64,000 bases of DNA from Parapristionchus giblindavisi (lineage: Eukaryota > Nematoda > Chromadorea > Rhabditida > Diplogasteridae), in NCBI GenBank assembly GCA_943737045.1, contig CALSFV010000010.1, positions 310,001-374,000 of the forward strand, written 5' to 3'. The notes under the pieces are model-generated. The model was not told the DNA's origin, searched no databases, and worked only from the letters and a program-made list of their open reading frames with translations. This document shows, piece by piece, positions 1 to 13,129 of this stretch. Numbering within the stretch: position 1 is the first letter of the stretch; each line of letters starts with the position of its first letter. The position numbers were made by a program, and so were the translations under genes.

Positions 1-239
1 ATGAAAGAGCGAAAAATTCTGGATAAGATAGACTATTTCAAAGTGGTCAGTACGGCCAATATGTAAATTTATCTTTCAATGTTCTCTGTTTTTGGTACAA
101 AATAATTCGTTACAAGTCTAATTGTCAATGATACTTATCGAGTAATATACTATGTGAAAGAGGAAAAAATTCTGAATGAGACACACTTCAGGTCATGTCG
201 AGCTGTGATATTTTACTGCTGCTATAATGACCGAAGTAG

Positions 240-252
240 AAAAGTAGCTTTT
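240..252. repeat. Short dyad in the satellite monomer (AAAAG-TAG-CTTTT)
   Basis: Perfect 5-bp inverted repeat with a 3-bp spacer, present in most monomers. A further AGT/ACT pair lies outside it, with a 2-base bulge on one side. Some units carry AAAAGAAGCTTTT, which keeps the stem. Others carry CAGAAGTAGCTTTT, CACAAG or CAAATG, which weaken it. It may favour a hairpin or cruciform; no function is shown. Confidence 0.5.
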
Positions 253-264
253 ACTCTGATATGA

Positions 265-278
265 TCAAGATAACTTGA
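265..278. repeat. Short dyad in the satellite monomer (TCAAG-ATAA-CTTGA)
   Basis: Perfect 5-bp inverted repeat with a 4-bp spacer, 13 bp after the previous dyad. It is retained in nearly all units. Exceptions include units near 1235 (CTTGG), 56927 and 63987 (CTAGA), and 61728 and 63656 (ACAAG). It sits just before the GAAAAT hexamer tract. Confidence 0.5.
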
Positions 279-1605
279 GAAAAATGAAAATGAAAATGAA
301 ACCTACCGTGTCATATACCAAATGAAAGAGCGAAAAATTCTGAATAAGATAAACTATTTCAAAGTGGTCAGTACGGCCAATATGTAAATTTATCTTTCAA
401 TACTCTCTGTTTTTGGTACAAAATAATTCGTTACAAGTCTAATTGTCAATGATACTTATCGAGTAATATACTATGTGAAAGAGGAAAAAATTCTGAATGA
501 GACACACTTCAGGTCATGTCGAGCTGTAATATTTTCCTGCTGCTATAATGACCGAAGTACAAAAGAAGCTTTTGCTCTGATATGATCAAGATAACTTGAG
601 AAATATGAAAATGAAAATGAAACCTTTCGTGTCATATACCAAATGAAAGAGCGAAAAATTCTGATTAAGATAGACTATTTCAAAGTGGTCAGTACGGCCA
701 ATATGTAAATTTATCTTTCAATACTCTCTGTTTTTGGTACAAAATAATTCGTTACAAGTCTAATTATCAATGATACTTATCGAGTAATATATTATGTGAA
801 AGAGGAAAAAATTCTGAATGAGACACACTTCAGGTCATGTCGAGCTGTAATATTTTCCTGCTGCTATAATGACCGAAGTACAAAAGTAGCTTTTACTCTG
901 ATATGATCAAGATAACTTGAGAAATATGAAAATGAAAATGAAACCTACCGTGTCATATACCAAATGAAAGAGCGAAAAATTCTGAATAAGATAGACTATT
1001 TCAAAGTGATCAGTACGGCCAATATGTAAATTTATCTTTCAATACTCTCTGTATTTGGTACAAAATAATTCGTTACAAGTCTAATTGTCAATGATACTTA
1101 TCGAGTAATATACTATGTGAAAGAGGAAAAAATTCTGAATGAGACACACTTCAGGTCATGTCGAGCTGTGATATTTTACTGCTGCTATAATGACCGAAGT
1201 AGAAAAGTAGCTTTTACTCTGATATGATCAAGATAACTTGGGAAATATGAAAATGAAAATGAAACCTATCGTGTCATATACCAAATGAAAGAGCGAAAAA
1301 TTCTGAATAAGATAAACTATTTCAAAGTGGTCAGTACGGCCAATATGTAAATTTATCTTTCAATACTCTCTGTTTTTGGTACAAAATAATTCGTTACAAG
1401 TCTAATTGTCAATGATACTTATCGAGTAATATACTATGTGAAAGAGGAAAAAATTCTGAATGAGACACACTTCAGGTCATGTCGAGCTGTAATATTTTCC
1501 TGCTGCTATAATGACCGAAGTAAAAAAGTAGCTTTTACTCTGATATGATCAAGATAACTTGAGAAATATGAAAATGAAAATGAAACCTATCGTGTCATAT
1601 ACCAA

Positions 1606-3210
1606 ATGAAAGAGCGTAAAATTCTGAATAAGATAGACTATTTCAAAGTGGTCAGTACGGCCAATATGTAAATTTAATTTTCAATACTCTCTGTTTTTGG
1701 TACAAAATAATTCGTTACAAGTCTAATTATCAATGATACTTATCGAGTAATATACTATGTGAAAGAGGAAAAAATTCTGAATGAGACACACTTCAGGTCA
1801 TGTCGAGCTGTGATATTTTACTGCTGCTATAATGACCGAAGTACAAAAGTAGCTTTTGCTCTGATATGATCAAGATAACTTGAGAAATATGAAAATGAAA
1901 ATGAAACCTACCGTGTCATATACCAAATGAAAGAGCGAAAAATTCTGAATAAGATAGACTATTTCAAAGTGATCAGTACGGCCAATATGTAAATTTATCT
2001 TTCAATACTCTCTGTATTTGGTACAAAATAATTCGTTACAAGTCTAATTGTCAATGATACTTATCGAGTAATATACTATGTGAAAGAGGAAAAAATTCTG
2101 AATGAGACACACTTCAGGTCATGTCGAGCTGTGATATTTTACTGCTGCTATAATGACCGAAGTAGAAAAGTAGCTTTTACTCTGATATGATCAAGATAAC
2201 TTGAGAAATATGAAAATGAAAATGAAACCTATCGTGTCATATACCAAATGAAAGAGCGAAAAATTCTGAATAAGATAGACTATTTCAAAGTGGTCAGTAC
2301 GGCCAATATGTAAATTAATCTTTCAATGCTCTCTGTTTTTGGTACAAAATAATTCGTTACAAGTCTAATTGTCAATGATACTTATCGAGTAATATACTAT
2401 GTGAAAGAGGAAAAAATTCTAAATGAGACACACTTCAGGTCATGTCGAGCTGTAATATTTTACTGCTGCTATAATGACCGAAGTACAAAAGTAGCTTTTG
2501 CTCTGATATGATCAAGATAACTTGAGAAATATGAAAATGAAAATGAAACCTACACTGTCATATACCAAATGAAAGAGCGAAAAATTCTGAATAAGATAGA
2601 CTATTTCAAAGTGGTCAGTACGGCCAATATGTAAATTTATCTTTCAATGCTCTCTGTTTTTGGTACAAAATAATTCGTTACAAGTCTAATTGTCAATGAT
2701 ACTTATCGAGTAATATACTATGTGAAAGAGGAAAAAATTCTGAATGAGACACACTTCAGGTCATGTCGAGCTGTAATATTTTCCTGCTGCTATAATGACC
2801 GAAGTACAAAAGTAGCTTTTGCTCTGATATGATCAAGATAACTTGAGAAATATGAAAATGAAAATGAAACTTATCGTGTCATATACCAAATGAAAGAGCG
2901 AAAAATTCTGAATAAGATAGACTATTTCAAAGTGGTCAGTACGGCCAATATGTAAATTTAATTTTCAATACTCTCTGTTTTTGGTACAAAATAATTCGTT
3001 ACAAGTCTAATTATCAATGATACTTATCGAGTAATATACTATGTGAAAGAGGAAAAAATTCTGAATGAGACACACTTCAGTTCATGTCGAGCTGTGATAT
3101 TTTACTGCTGCTATAATGACCGAAGTACAGAAGTAGCTTTTACTCTGATTTGATCAAGATAACTTGAGAAATATGAAAATGAAAATGAAACCTATCGTGT
3201 CATATACCTA
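1606..3210 (+). repeat. Five-monomer satellite block, repeated at 8653-10263
   Basis: Five consecutive units starting at 1606, 1927, 2248, 2569 and 2890 carry an ordered set of markers: TTTAATTTTC; GTGATCAG with CTGTATTTGG and GTAGAAAAG; AAATTAATC with ATTCTAAATG and CCTACACTG; AATGCTC with ACTTATCG; and TTTAATTTTC with CAGTTCATG, CAGAAG and GATTTGATC. The same order recurs at 8653, 8974, 9295, 9616 and 9937. The first block is 1605 bp; the second is 1611 bp because one unit gained a GAAAAT hexamer. The offset of 7047 bp shows a segmental duplication inside the array rather than simple tandem amplification. A shortened version begins at 12809. Confidence 0.8.
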
Positions 3211-4814
3211 ATGAAAGAGCGAAAAATTCTGAATAAGATAAACTATTTCAAAGTGATCAGTACGGCCAATATGTAAATTTATCTTTCAATACTCTCTGTA
3301 TTTGGTACAAAATAATTCGTTACAAGTCTAATTGTCAATGATACTTATCGAGTAATATACTATGTGAAAGAGGAAAAAATTCTGAATGAGACACACTTCA
3401 GGTCATGTCGAGCTGTGATATTTTACTGCTGCTATAATGACCGAAGTAGAAAAGTAGCTTTTACTCTGATATGATCAAGATAACTTGAGAAATATGAAAA
3501 TGAAAATGAAACCTATCGTGTCATATACCAAATGAAAGAGCGAAAAATTCTGAATAAGATAGACTATTTCAAAGTGGTCAGTACGGCCAATATGTAAATT
3601 AATCTTTCAATGCTCTCTGTTTTTTGTACAAAATAATTCGTTACAAGTCTAATTGTCAATGATACTTATCGAGTAATATACTATGTGAAAGAGGAAAAAA
3701 TTCTAAATGAGACACACTTCAGGTCATGTCGAGCTGTAATATTTTACTGCTGCTATAATGACCGAAGTACAAAAGTAGCTTTTGCTCTGATATGATCAAG
3801 ATAACTTGAGAAATATGAAAATGAAAATGAAACCTACACTGTCATATACCAAATGAAAGAGCGAAAAATTCTGAATAAGATAGACTATTTCAAAGTGGTC
3901 AGTACGGCCAATATGTAAATTTATCTTTCAATACTCTCTGTTTTTGTTACAAAATAATTCGTTACAAGTCTAATTGTCAATGATACTTATCGAGTAATAT
4001 ACTATGTGAAAGAGGAAAAAATTCTGAATGAGACACACTTCAGGTCATGTCGAGCTGTGATATTTTACTGCTGCTATAATGACCGAAGTACAAAAGTAGC
4101 TTTTACTCTGATATGATCAAGATAACTTGAGATATATGAAAATGAAAATGAAACCTATCGTGTCATATACCAAATGAAGAGCGAAAAATTCTGAATAAGA
4201 TAAACTATTTCAAAGTGGTCAGTACGGCCAATATGTAAATTTATCTTTCAATACTCTCTGTTTTTGGTACAAAATAATTCGTTACAAGTCTAATTGTCAA
4301 TGATACTTATCGAGTAATATACTATGTGAAAGAGGAAAAAATTCTAAATGAGACACACTTCAGGTCATGTAGAGCTGTGATATTTTACTGCTGCTATAAT
4401 GACCGAAGTACAAAAGTAGCTTTTACTCTGATATGATCAAGATAACTTGAGAAATATGAAAATGAAAATGAAACCTATCGTGTCATATACCAAATGAAAG
4501 AGCGAAAAATTCTGAATAAGATAAACTATTTCAAAGTGGTCAGTACGGCCAATATGTAAATTTATCTTTCAATACTCTCTGTTTTTGGTACAAAATAATT
4601 CGTTACAAGTCTAATTGTCAATGATACTTATCGAGTAATATACTATGTGAAAGAGGAAAAAATTCTGAATGAGACACACTTCAGGTCATGTCGAGCTGTG
4701 ATATTTTACTGCTTCTATAATGACCGAAGTACAAAAGTAGCTTTTACTCTGATATGATCAAGATAACTTGAGAAATATGAAAATGAAAATGAAACCTATC
4801 GTGTCATATACCAA

Positions 4815-7689
4815 ATGAAAGAGCGAAAAATTCTGAATAAGATAAACTATTTCAAAGTGGTCAGTACGGCCAATATGTAAATTTATCTTTCAATACTCTC
4901 TGTTTTTGGTACAAAATAATTCGTTACAAGTCTAATTGTCAATGATACTTATCGAGTAATATACTATGTGAAAGAGGAAAAAATTCTGAATGAGACACAC
5001 TTCAGGTCATGTCGAGCTGTGATATTTTACTGCTTCTATAATGACCGAAGTACAAAAGTAGCTTTTACTCTGATATGATCAAGATAACTTGAGAAATATG
5101 AAAATGAAAATGAAACCTATCGTGTCATATACCAAATGAAAGAGCAAAAAATTCTGAATAAGATAGACTATTTCAAAGTGGTCAGTACGGCCAATATGTA
5201 AATTTATCTTTCAATACTCTCTGTTTTTGGTACAAAATAATTCGTTACACGTCTAATTGTCAATGATACTTATCGAGTAATATACTATGTGAAAGAGGAA
5301 AAAATTCTGAATGAGACACACTTCAGGTCATGTCGAGCTGTAATATTTTCCTGCTGCTATAATGACCGAAGTACAAAAGTAGCTTTTGCTCTGATATGAT
5401 CAAGATAACTTGAGAAATATGAAAATGAAAATGAAACTTATCGTGTCATATACCAAATGAAAGAGCGAAAAATTCTGAATAAGATAGACTATTTCAAAGT
5501 GGTCAGTACGGCCAATATGTAAATTTAATTTTCAATACTCTCTGTTTTTGGTACAAAATAATTCGTTACAAGTCTAATTATCAATGATACTTATCGAGTA
5601 ATATACTATGTGAAAGAGGAAAAAATTCTGAATGAGACACACTTCAGTTCATGTCGAGCTGTGATATTTTACTGCTGCTATAATGACCGAAGTACAGAAG
5701 TAGCTTTTACTCTGATTTGATCAAGATAACTTGAGAAATATGAAAATGAAAATGAAACCTATCGTGTCATATACCTAATGAAAGAGCGAAAAATTCTGAA
5801 TAAGATAAACTATTTCAAAGTACGGCCAATATGTAAATTTATCTTTCAATACTCTCTGTTTTTGGTACAAAATAATTCGTTACAAGTCTAATTGTCAATG
5901 ATACTTATCGAGTAATATACTATGTGAAAGAGGAAAAAATTCTAAATGAGACACACTTCAGGTCATGTCGAGCTGTAATATTTTACTGCTGCTATAATGA
6001 CCGAAGTACAAAAGTAGCTTTTGCTCTGATATGATCAAGATAACTTGAGAAATATGAAAATGAAAATGAAACCTATCGTGTCATATACCAAATGAAAGAG
6101 CAAAAAATTCTGAATAAGATAGACTATTTCAAAGTGGTCAGTACGGCCAATATGTAAATTTATCTTTCAATACTCTCTGTTTTTGGTACAAAATAATTCG
6201 TTACACGTCTAATTGTCAATGATACTTATCGAGTAATATACTATGTGAAAGAGGAAAAAATTCTAAATGAGACACACTTCAGGTCATGTAGAGCTGTGAT
6301 ATTTTACTGCTGCTATAATGACCGAAGTACAAAAGTAGCTTTTACTCTGATATGATCAAGATAACTTGAGAAATATGAAAATGAAAATGAAACCTATCGT
6401 GTCATATACCAAATGAAAGAGCGAAAAATTCTGAATAAGATAAACTATTTCAAAGTGGTCAGTACGGCCAATATGTAAATTTATCTTTCAATACTCTCTG
6501 TTTTTGGTACAAAATAATTCGTTACAAGTCTAATTGTCAATGATACTTATCGAGTAATATACTATGTGAAAGAGGAAAAAATTCTGAATGAGACACACTT
6601 CAGGTCATGTCGAGCTGTGATATTTTACTGCTTCTATAATGACCGAAGTACAAAAGTAGCTTTTACTCTGATATGATCAAGATAACTTGAGAAATATGAA
6701 AATGAAAATGAAACCTATCGTGTCATATACCAAATGAAAGAGCAAAAAATTCTGAATAAGATAGACTATTTCAAAGTGGTCAGTACGGCCAATATGTAAA
6801 TTTATCTTTCAATACTCTCTGTTTTTGGTACAAAATAATTCGTTACACGTCTAATTGTCAATGATACTTATCGAGTAATATACTATGTGAAAGAGGAAAA
6901 AATTCTGAATGAGACACACTTCAGGTCATGTCGAGCTGTAATATTTTCCTGCTGCTATAATGACCGAAGTACAAAAGTAGCTTTTGCTCTGATATGATCA
7001 AGATAACTTGAGAAATATGAAAATGAAAATGAAACTTATCGTGTCATATACCAAATGAAAGAGCGAAAAATTCTGAATAAGATAGACTATTTCAAAGTGG
7101 TCAGTACGGCCAATATGTAAATTTAATTTTCAATACTCTCTGTTTTTGGTACAAAATAATTCGTTACAAGTCTAATTATCAATGATACTTATCGAGTAAT
7201 ATACTATGTGAAAGAGGAAAAAATTCTGAATGAGACACACTTCAGTTCATGTCGAGCTGTGATATTTTACTGCTGCTATAATGACCGAAGTACAGAAGTA
7301 GCTTTTACTCTGATTTGATCAAGATAACTTGAGAAATATGAAAATGAAAATGAAACCTATCGTGTCATATACCTAATGAAAGAGCGAAAAATTCTGAATA
7401 AGATAAACTATTTCAAAGTACGGCCAATATGTAAATTTATCTTTCAATACTCTCTGTTTTTGGTACAAAATAATTCGTTACAAGTCTAATTGTCAATGAT
7501 ACTTATCGAGTAATATACTATGTGAAAGAGGAAAAAATTCTAAATGAGACACACTTCAGGTCATGTCGAGCTGTAATATTTTACTGCTGCTATAATGACC
7601 GAAGTACAAAAGTAGCTTTTGCTCTGATATGATCAAGATAACTTGAGAAATATGAAAATGAAAATGAAACCTATCGTGTCATATACCAA
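4815..7689 (+). repeat. 1598-bp (five-monomer) higher-order repeat
   Basis: Rare markers recur 1598 bp apart (5 x 321 - 7). These are GCTTCTATAATG (5034 and 6632), AGAGCAAAAAATTC (units 5136 and 6734), GTTACACG (5250 and 6848), CAGAAGTAG (near 5690 and 7288) and the 314-bp units starting at 5778 and 7376. The first copy is preceded by two GCTTCTATAATG units (4494 and 4815) but the second by only one (6413), so one unit was gained or lost by unequal exchange. A further marker, TGTAGAGC (4368 and 6287), is 1919 bp apart for the same reason. Confidence 0.8.
5778..6091 (+). repeat. 314-bp monomer variant (7-bp deletion), type example
   Basis: This unit reads TTTCAAAGTACGGCC where the standard unit has TTTCAAAGTGGTCAGTACGG. 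The lost GGTCAGT lies between two AGT triplets, as expected for slippage or microhomology-mediated deletion. I find 26 such units. Starts left of the LINE are 5778, 7376, 10264, 11546, 12181, 12495, 15055 and 16011. Starts right of it are 24363, 24998, 26597, 27232, 29472, 32674, 35876, 36190, 36825, 37139, 38416, 41617, 42252 (313 bp), 43528, 44484, 45119, 46075 and 46389. In those I examined the deletion sits on a GATAAAC background rather than GATAGAC, so it probably arose once and spread. Confidence 0.9.
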
Positions 7690-9615
7690 ATGAAAGAGCG
7701 AAAAATTCTGAATAAGATAGACTATTTCAAAGAGGTCAGTACGGCCAATATGTAAATTTAATTTTCAATACTCTCTGTTTTTGGTACAAAATAATTCGTT
7801 ACAAGTCTAATTATCAATGATACTTATCGAGTAATATACTATGTGAAAGAGGAAAAAATTCTGAATGAGACACACTTCAGGTCATGTCGAGCTGTAATAT
7901 TTTCCTGCTGCTATAATGACCGAAGTACAAAAGAAGCTTTTGCTCTGATATGATCAAGATAACTTGAGAAATATGAAAATGAAAATGAAACCTTTCGTGT
8001 CATATACCAAATGAAAGAGCGAAAAATTCTGAATAAGATAGACTATTTCAAAGTGGTCAGTACGGCCAATATGTAAATTTATCTTTCAATACTCTCTGTT
8101 TTTGGTACAAAATAATTCGTTACAAGTCTAATTATCAATGATACTTATCGAGTAATATATTATGTGAAAGAGGAAAAAATTCTGAATGAGACACACTTCA
8201 GGTCATGTCGAGCTGTAATATTTTCCTGCTGCTATAATGACCGAAGTACAAAAGTAGCTTTTACTCTGATATGATCAAGATAACTTGAGAAATATGAAAA
8301 TGAAAATGAAACCTTTCGTGTCATATACCAAATGAAAGAGCGAAAAATTCTGAATAAGATAGACTATTTCAAAGTGGTCAGTACGGCCAATATGTAAATT
8401 TATCTTTCAATACTCTCTGTTTTTGGTACAAAATAATTCGTTACAAGTCTAATTATCAATGATACTTATCGAGTAATATATTATGTGAAAGAGGAAAAAT
8501 TTCTGAATGAGACACACTTCAGGTCATGTCGAGCTGTAATATTTTCCTGCTGCTATAATGACCGAAGTACAAAAGTAGCTTTTACTCTGATATGATCAAG
8601 ATAACTTGAGAAATATGAAAATGAAAATGAAACCTATCGTGTCATATACCAAATGAAAGAGCGAAAAATTCTGAATAAGATAGACTATTTCAAAGTGGTC
8701 AGTACGGCCAATATGTAAATTTAATTTTCAATACTCTCTGTTTTTGGTACAAAATAATTCGTTACAAGTCTAATTATCAATGATACTTATCGAGTAATAT
8801 ACTATGTGAAAGAGGAAAAAATTCTGAATGAGACACACTTCAGGTCATGTCGAGCTGTGATATTTTACTGCTGCTATAATGACCGAAGTACAAAAGTAGC
8901 TTTTGCTCTGATATGATCAAGATAACTTGAGAAATATGAAAATGAAAATGAAACCTACCGTGTCATATACCAAATGAAAGAGCGAAAAATTCTGAATAAG
9001 ATAGACTATTTCAAAGTGATCAGTACGGCCAATATGTAAATTTATCTTTCAATACTCTCTGTATTTGGTACAAAATAATTCGTTACAAGTCTAATTGTCA
9101 ATGATACTTATCGAGTAATATACTATGTGAAAGAGGAAAAAATTCTGAATGAGACACACTTCAGGTCATGTCGAGCTGTGATATTTTACTGCTGCTATAA
9201 TGACCGAAGTAGAAAAGTAGCTTTTACTCTGATATGATCAAGATAACTTGAGAAATATGAAAATGAAAATGAAACCTATCGTGTCATATACCAAATGAAA
9301 GAGCGAAAAATTCTGAATAAGATAGACTATTTCAAAGTGGTCAGTACGGCCAATATGTAAATTAATCTTTCAATGCTCTCTGTTTTTGGTACAAAATAAT
9401 TCGTTACAAGTCTAATTGTCAATGATACTTATCGAGTAATATACTATGTGAAAGAGGAAAAAATTCTAAATGAGACACACTTCAGGTCATGTCGAGCTGT
9501 AATATTTTACTGCTGCTATAATGACCGAAGTACAAAAGTAGCTTTTGCTCTGATATGATCAAGATAACTTGAGAAATATGAAAATGAAAATGAAACCTAC
9601 ACTGTCATATACCAA

Positions 9616-11859
9616 ATGAAAGAGCGAAAAATTCTGAATAAGATAGACTATTTCAAAGTGGTCAGTACGGCCAATATGTAAATTTATCTTTCAATGCTCT
9701 CTGTTTTTGGTACAAAATAATTCGTTACAAGTCTAATTGTCAATGATACTTATCGAGTAATATACTATGTGAAAGAGGAAAAAATTCTGAATGAGACACA
9801 CTTCAGGTCATGTCGAGCTGTAATATTTTCCTGCTGCTATAATGACCGAAGTACAAAAGTAGCTTTTGCTCTGATATGATCAAGATAACTTGAGAAATAT
9901 GAAAATGAAAATGAAACTTATCGTGTCATATACCAAATGAAAGAGCGAAAAATTCTGAATAAGATAGACTATTTCAAAGTGGTCAGTACGGCCAATATGT
10001 AAATTTAATTTTCAATACTCTCTGTTTTTGGTACAAAATAATTCGTTACAAGTCTAATTATCAATGATACTTATCGAGTAATATACTATGTGAAAGAGGA
10101 AAAAATTCTGAATGAGACACACTTCAGTTCATGTCGAGCTGTGATATTTTACTGCTGCTATAATGACCGAAGTACAGAAGTAGCTTTTACTCTGATTTGA
10201 TCAAGATAACTTGAGAAATATGAAAATGAAAATGAAAATGAAACCTATCGTGTCATATACCTAATGAAAGAGCGAAAAATTCTGAATAAGATAAACTATT
10301 TCAAAGTACGGCCAATATGTAAATTTATCTTTCAATACTCTCTGTTTTTGGTACAAAATAATTCGTTACAAGTCTAATTGTCAATGATACTTATCGAGTA
10401 ATATACTATGTGAAAGAGGAAAAAATTCTAAATGAGACACACTTCAGGTCATGTCGAGCTGTAATATTTTACTGCTGCTATAATGACCGAAGTACAAAAG
10501 TAGCTTTTGCTCTGATATGATCAAGATAACTTGAGAAATATGAAAATGAAAATGAAACCTACACTGTCATATACCAAATGAAAGAGCGAAAAATTCTGAA
10601 TAAGATAGACTATTTCAAAGTGGTCAGTACGGCCAATATGTAAATTTATCTTTCAATGCTCTCTGTTTTTGGTACAAAATAATTCGTTACAAGTCTAATT
10701 GTCAATGATACTTATCGAGTAATATACTATGTGAAAGAGGAAAAAATTCTAAATGAGACACACTTCAGGTCATGTCGAGCTGTAATATTTTACTGCTGCT
10801 ATAATGACCGAAGTACAAAAGTAGCTTTTGCTCTGATATGATCAAGATAACTTGAGAAATATGAAAATGAAAATGAAACCTACACTGTCATATACCAAAT
10901 GAAAGAGCGAAAAATTCTGAATAAGATAGACTATTTCAAAGTGGTCAGTACGGCCAATATGTAAATTTATCTTTCAATGCTCTCTGTTTTGGTACAAAAT
11001 AATTCGTTACAAGTCTAATTGTCAATGATACTTATCGAGTAATATACTATGTGAAAGAGGAAAAAATTCTGAATGAGACACACTTCAGGTCATGTCGAGC
11101 TGTAATATTTTCCTGCTGCTATAATGACCGAAGTACAAAAGTAGCTTTTGCTCTGATATGATCAAGATAACTTGAGAAATATGAAAATGAAAATGAAACT
11201 TATCGTGTCATATACCAAATGAAAGAGCGAAAAATTCTGAATAAGATAGACTATTTCAAAGTGGTCAGTACGGCCAATATGTAAATTTAATTTTCAATAC
11301 TCTCTGTTTTTGGTACAAAATAATTCGTTACAAGTCTAATTATCAATGATACTTATCGAGTAATATACTATGTGAAAGAGGAAAAAATTCTGAATGAGAC
11401 ACACTTCAGTTCATGTCGAGCTGTGATATTTTACTGCTGCTATAATGACCGAAGTACAGAAGTAGCTTTTACTCTGATTTGATCAAGATAACTTGAGAAA
11501 TATGAAAATGAAAATGAAAATGAAACCTATCGTGTCATATACCTAATGAAAGAGCGAAAAATTCTGAATAAGATAAACTATTTCAAAGTACGGCCAATAT
11601 GTAAATTTATCTTTCAATACTCTCTGTTTTTGGTACAAAATAATTCGTTACAAGTCTAATTGTCAATGATACTTATCGAGTAATATACTATGTGAAAGAG
11701 GAAAAAATTCTAAATGAGACACACTTCAGGTCATGTCGAGCTGTAATATTTTACTGCTGCTATAATGACCGAAGTACAAAAGTAGCTTTTGCTCTGATAT
11801 GATCAAGATAACTTGAGAAATATGAAAATGAAAATGAAACCTACACTGTCATATACCAA
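9616..11859 (+). repeat. 1282-bp (four-monomer) higher-order repeat
   Basis: Units at 9616, 9937, 10264 and 10578 are followed by close copies at 10899, 11219, 11546 and 11860. Linked rare markers define the repeat. The unit with CAGTTCATG, CAGAAG and GATTTGATC also carries one extra GAAAAT hexamer (at 10221 and at 11503, exactly 1282 bp apart), and it is followed both times by a 314-bp unit. The copies differ by a 1-bp loss in a T run near 10988. The fourth unit of copy two (11860) departs from that of copy one, so the match ends about there. Confidence 0.8.
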
Positions 11860-13129
11860 ATGAAAGAGCGAAAAATTCTGAATAAGATAGACTATTTCAA
11901 AGTGGTCAGTACGGCCAATATGTAAATTTATCTTTCAATGCTCTCTGTTTTTGGTACAAAATAATTCGTTACAAGTCTAATTGTCAATGATACTTATCGA
12001 GTAATATACTATGTGAAAGAGGAAAAAATTCTGAATGAGACACACTTCAGGTCATGTCGAGCTGTAATATTTTCCTGCTGCTATAATGACCGAAGTACAA
12101 AAGTAGCTTTTGCTCTGATATGATCAAGATAACTTGAGAAATATGAAAATGAAAATGAAACCTATCGTGTCATATACCAAATGAAAGAGCGAAAAATTCT
12201 GAATAAGATAAACTATTTCAAAGTACGGCCAATATGTAAATTTATCTTTCAATACTCTCTGTTTTTGGTACAAAATAATTCGTTACAAGTCTAATTGTCA
12301 ATGATACTTATCGAGTAATATACTATGTGAAAGAGGAAAAAATTCTGAATGAGACACACTTCAGTTCATGTCGAGCTGTGATATTTTACTGCTGCTATAA
12401 TGACCGAAGTACAGAAGTAGCTTTTACTCTGATTTGATCAAGATAACTTGAGAAATATGAAAATGAAAATGAAACCTATCGTGTCATATACCAAATGAAA
12501 GAGCGAAAAATTCTGAATAAGATAAACTATTTCAAAGTACGGCCAATATGTAAATTTATCTTTCAATACTCTCTGTTTTTGGTACAAAATAATTCGTTAC
12601 AAGTCTAATTATCAATGATACTTATCGAGTAATATATTATGTGAAAGAGGAAAAAATTCTGAATGAGACACACTTCAGGTCATGTCGAGCTGTAATATTT
12701 TCCTGCTGCTATAATGACCGAAGTACAAAAGTAGCTTTTACTCTGATATGATCAAGATAACTTGAGAAATATGAAAATGAAAATGAAACCTATCGTGTCA
12801 TATACCAAATGAAAGAGCGAAAAATTCTGAATAAGATAGACTATTTCAAAGTGGTCAGTACGGCCAATATGTAAATTTAATTTTCAATACTCTCTGTTTT
12901 TGGTACAAAATAATTCGTTACAAGTCTAATTATCAATGATACTTATCGAGTAATATACTATGTGAAAGAGGAAAAAATTCTGAATGAGACACACTTCAGG
13001 TCATGTCGAGCTGTGATATTTTACTGCTGCTATAATGACCGAAGTACAAAAGTAGCTTTTGCTCTGATATGATCAAGATAACTTGAGAAATATGAAAATG
13101 AAAATGAAACCTACCGTGTCATATACCAA

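Larger units (their letters stand above)
1..321 (+). repeat. Representative satellite monomer, an old dimer of two half-units
   Basis: The monomer contains two related halves. The block starting AATGATACTTATCG (127 in this copy) aligns with the block starting AATGAAACC (295, running into the next unit). Over the first 61 aligned bases I count 49 identities with no gap. The shared core includes TATCG, ATATAC, TGAAAGAG, AAAAATTCTGAAT and GACT/CACT. The rest of the two halves is much more diverged. The spacing gives half-units of 168 and 153 bp. The likely history is a unit of about 160 bp that dimerised, diverged, and was then amplified as a 321-bp unit. Confidence 0.8.

Noticed and set aside
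105..121. CENP-B-box-like sequence ATTCGTTACAAGTCTAA in every monomer
   Set aside because: It matches the TTCG....A part of the box but lacks the essential CGGG half, so it is not a CENP-B box.
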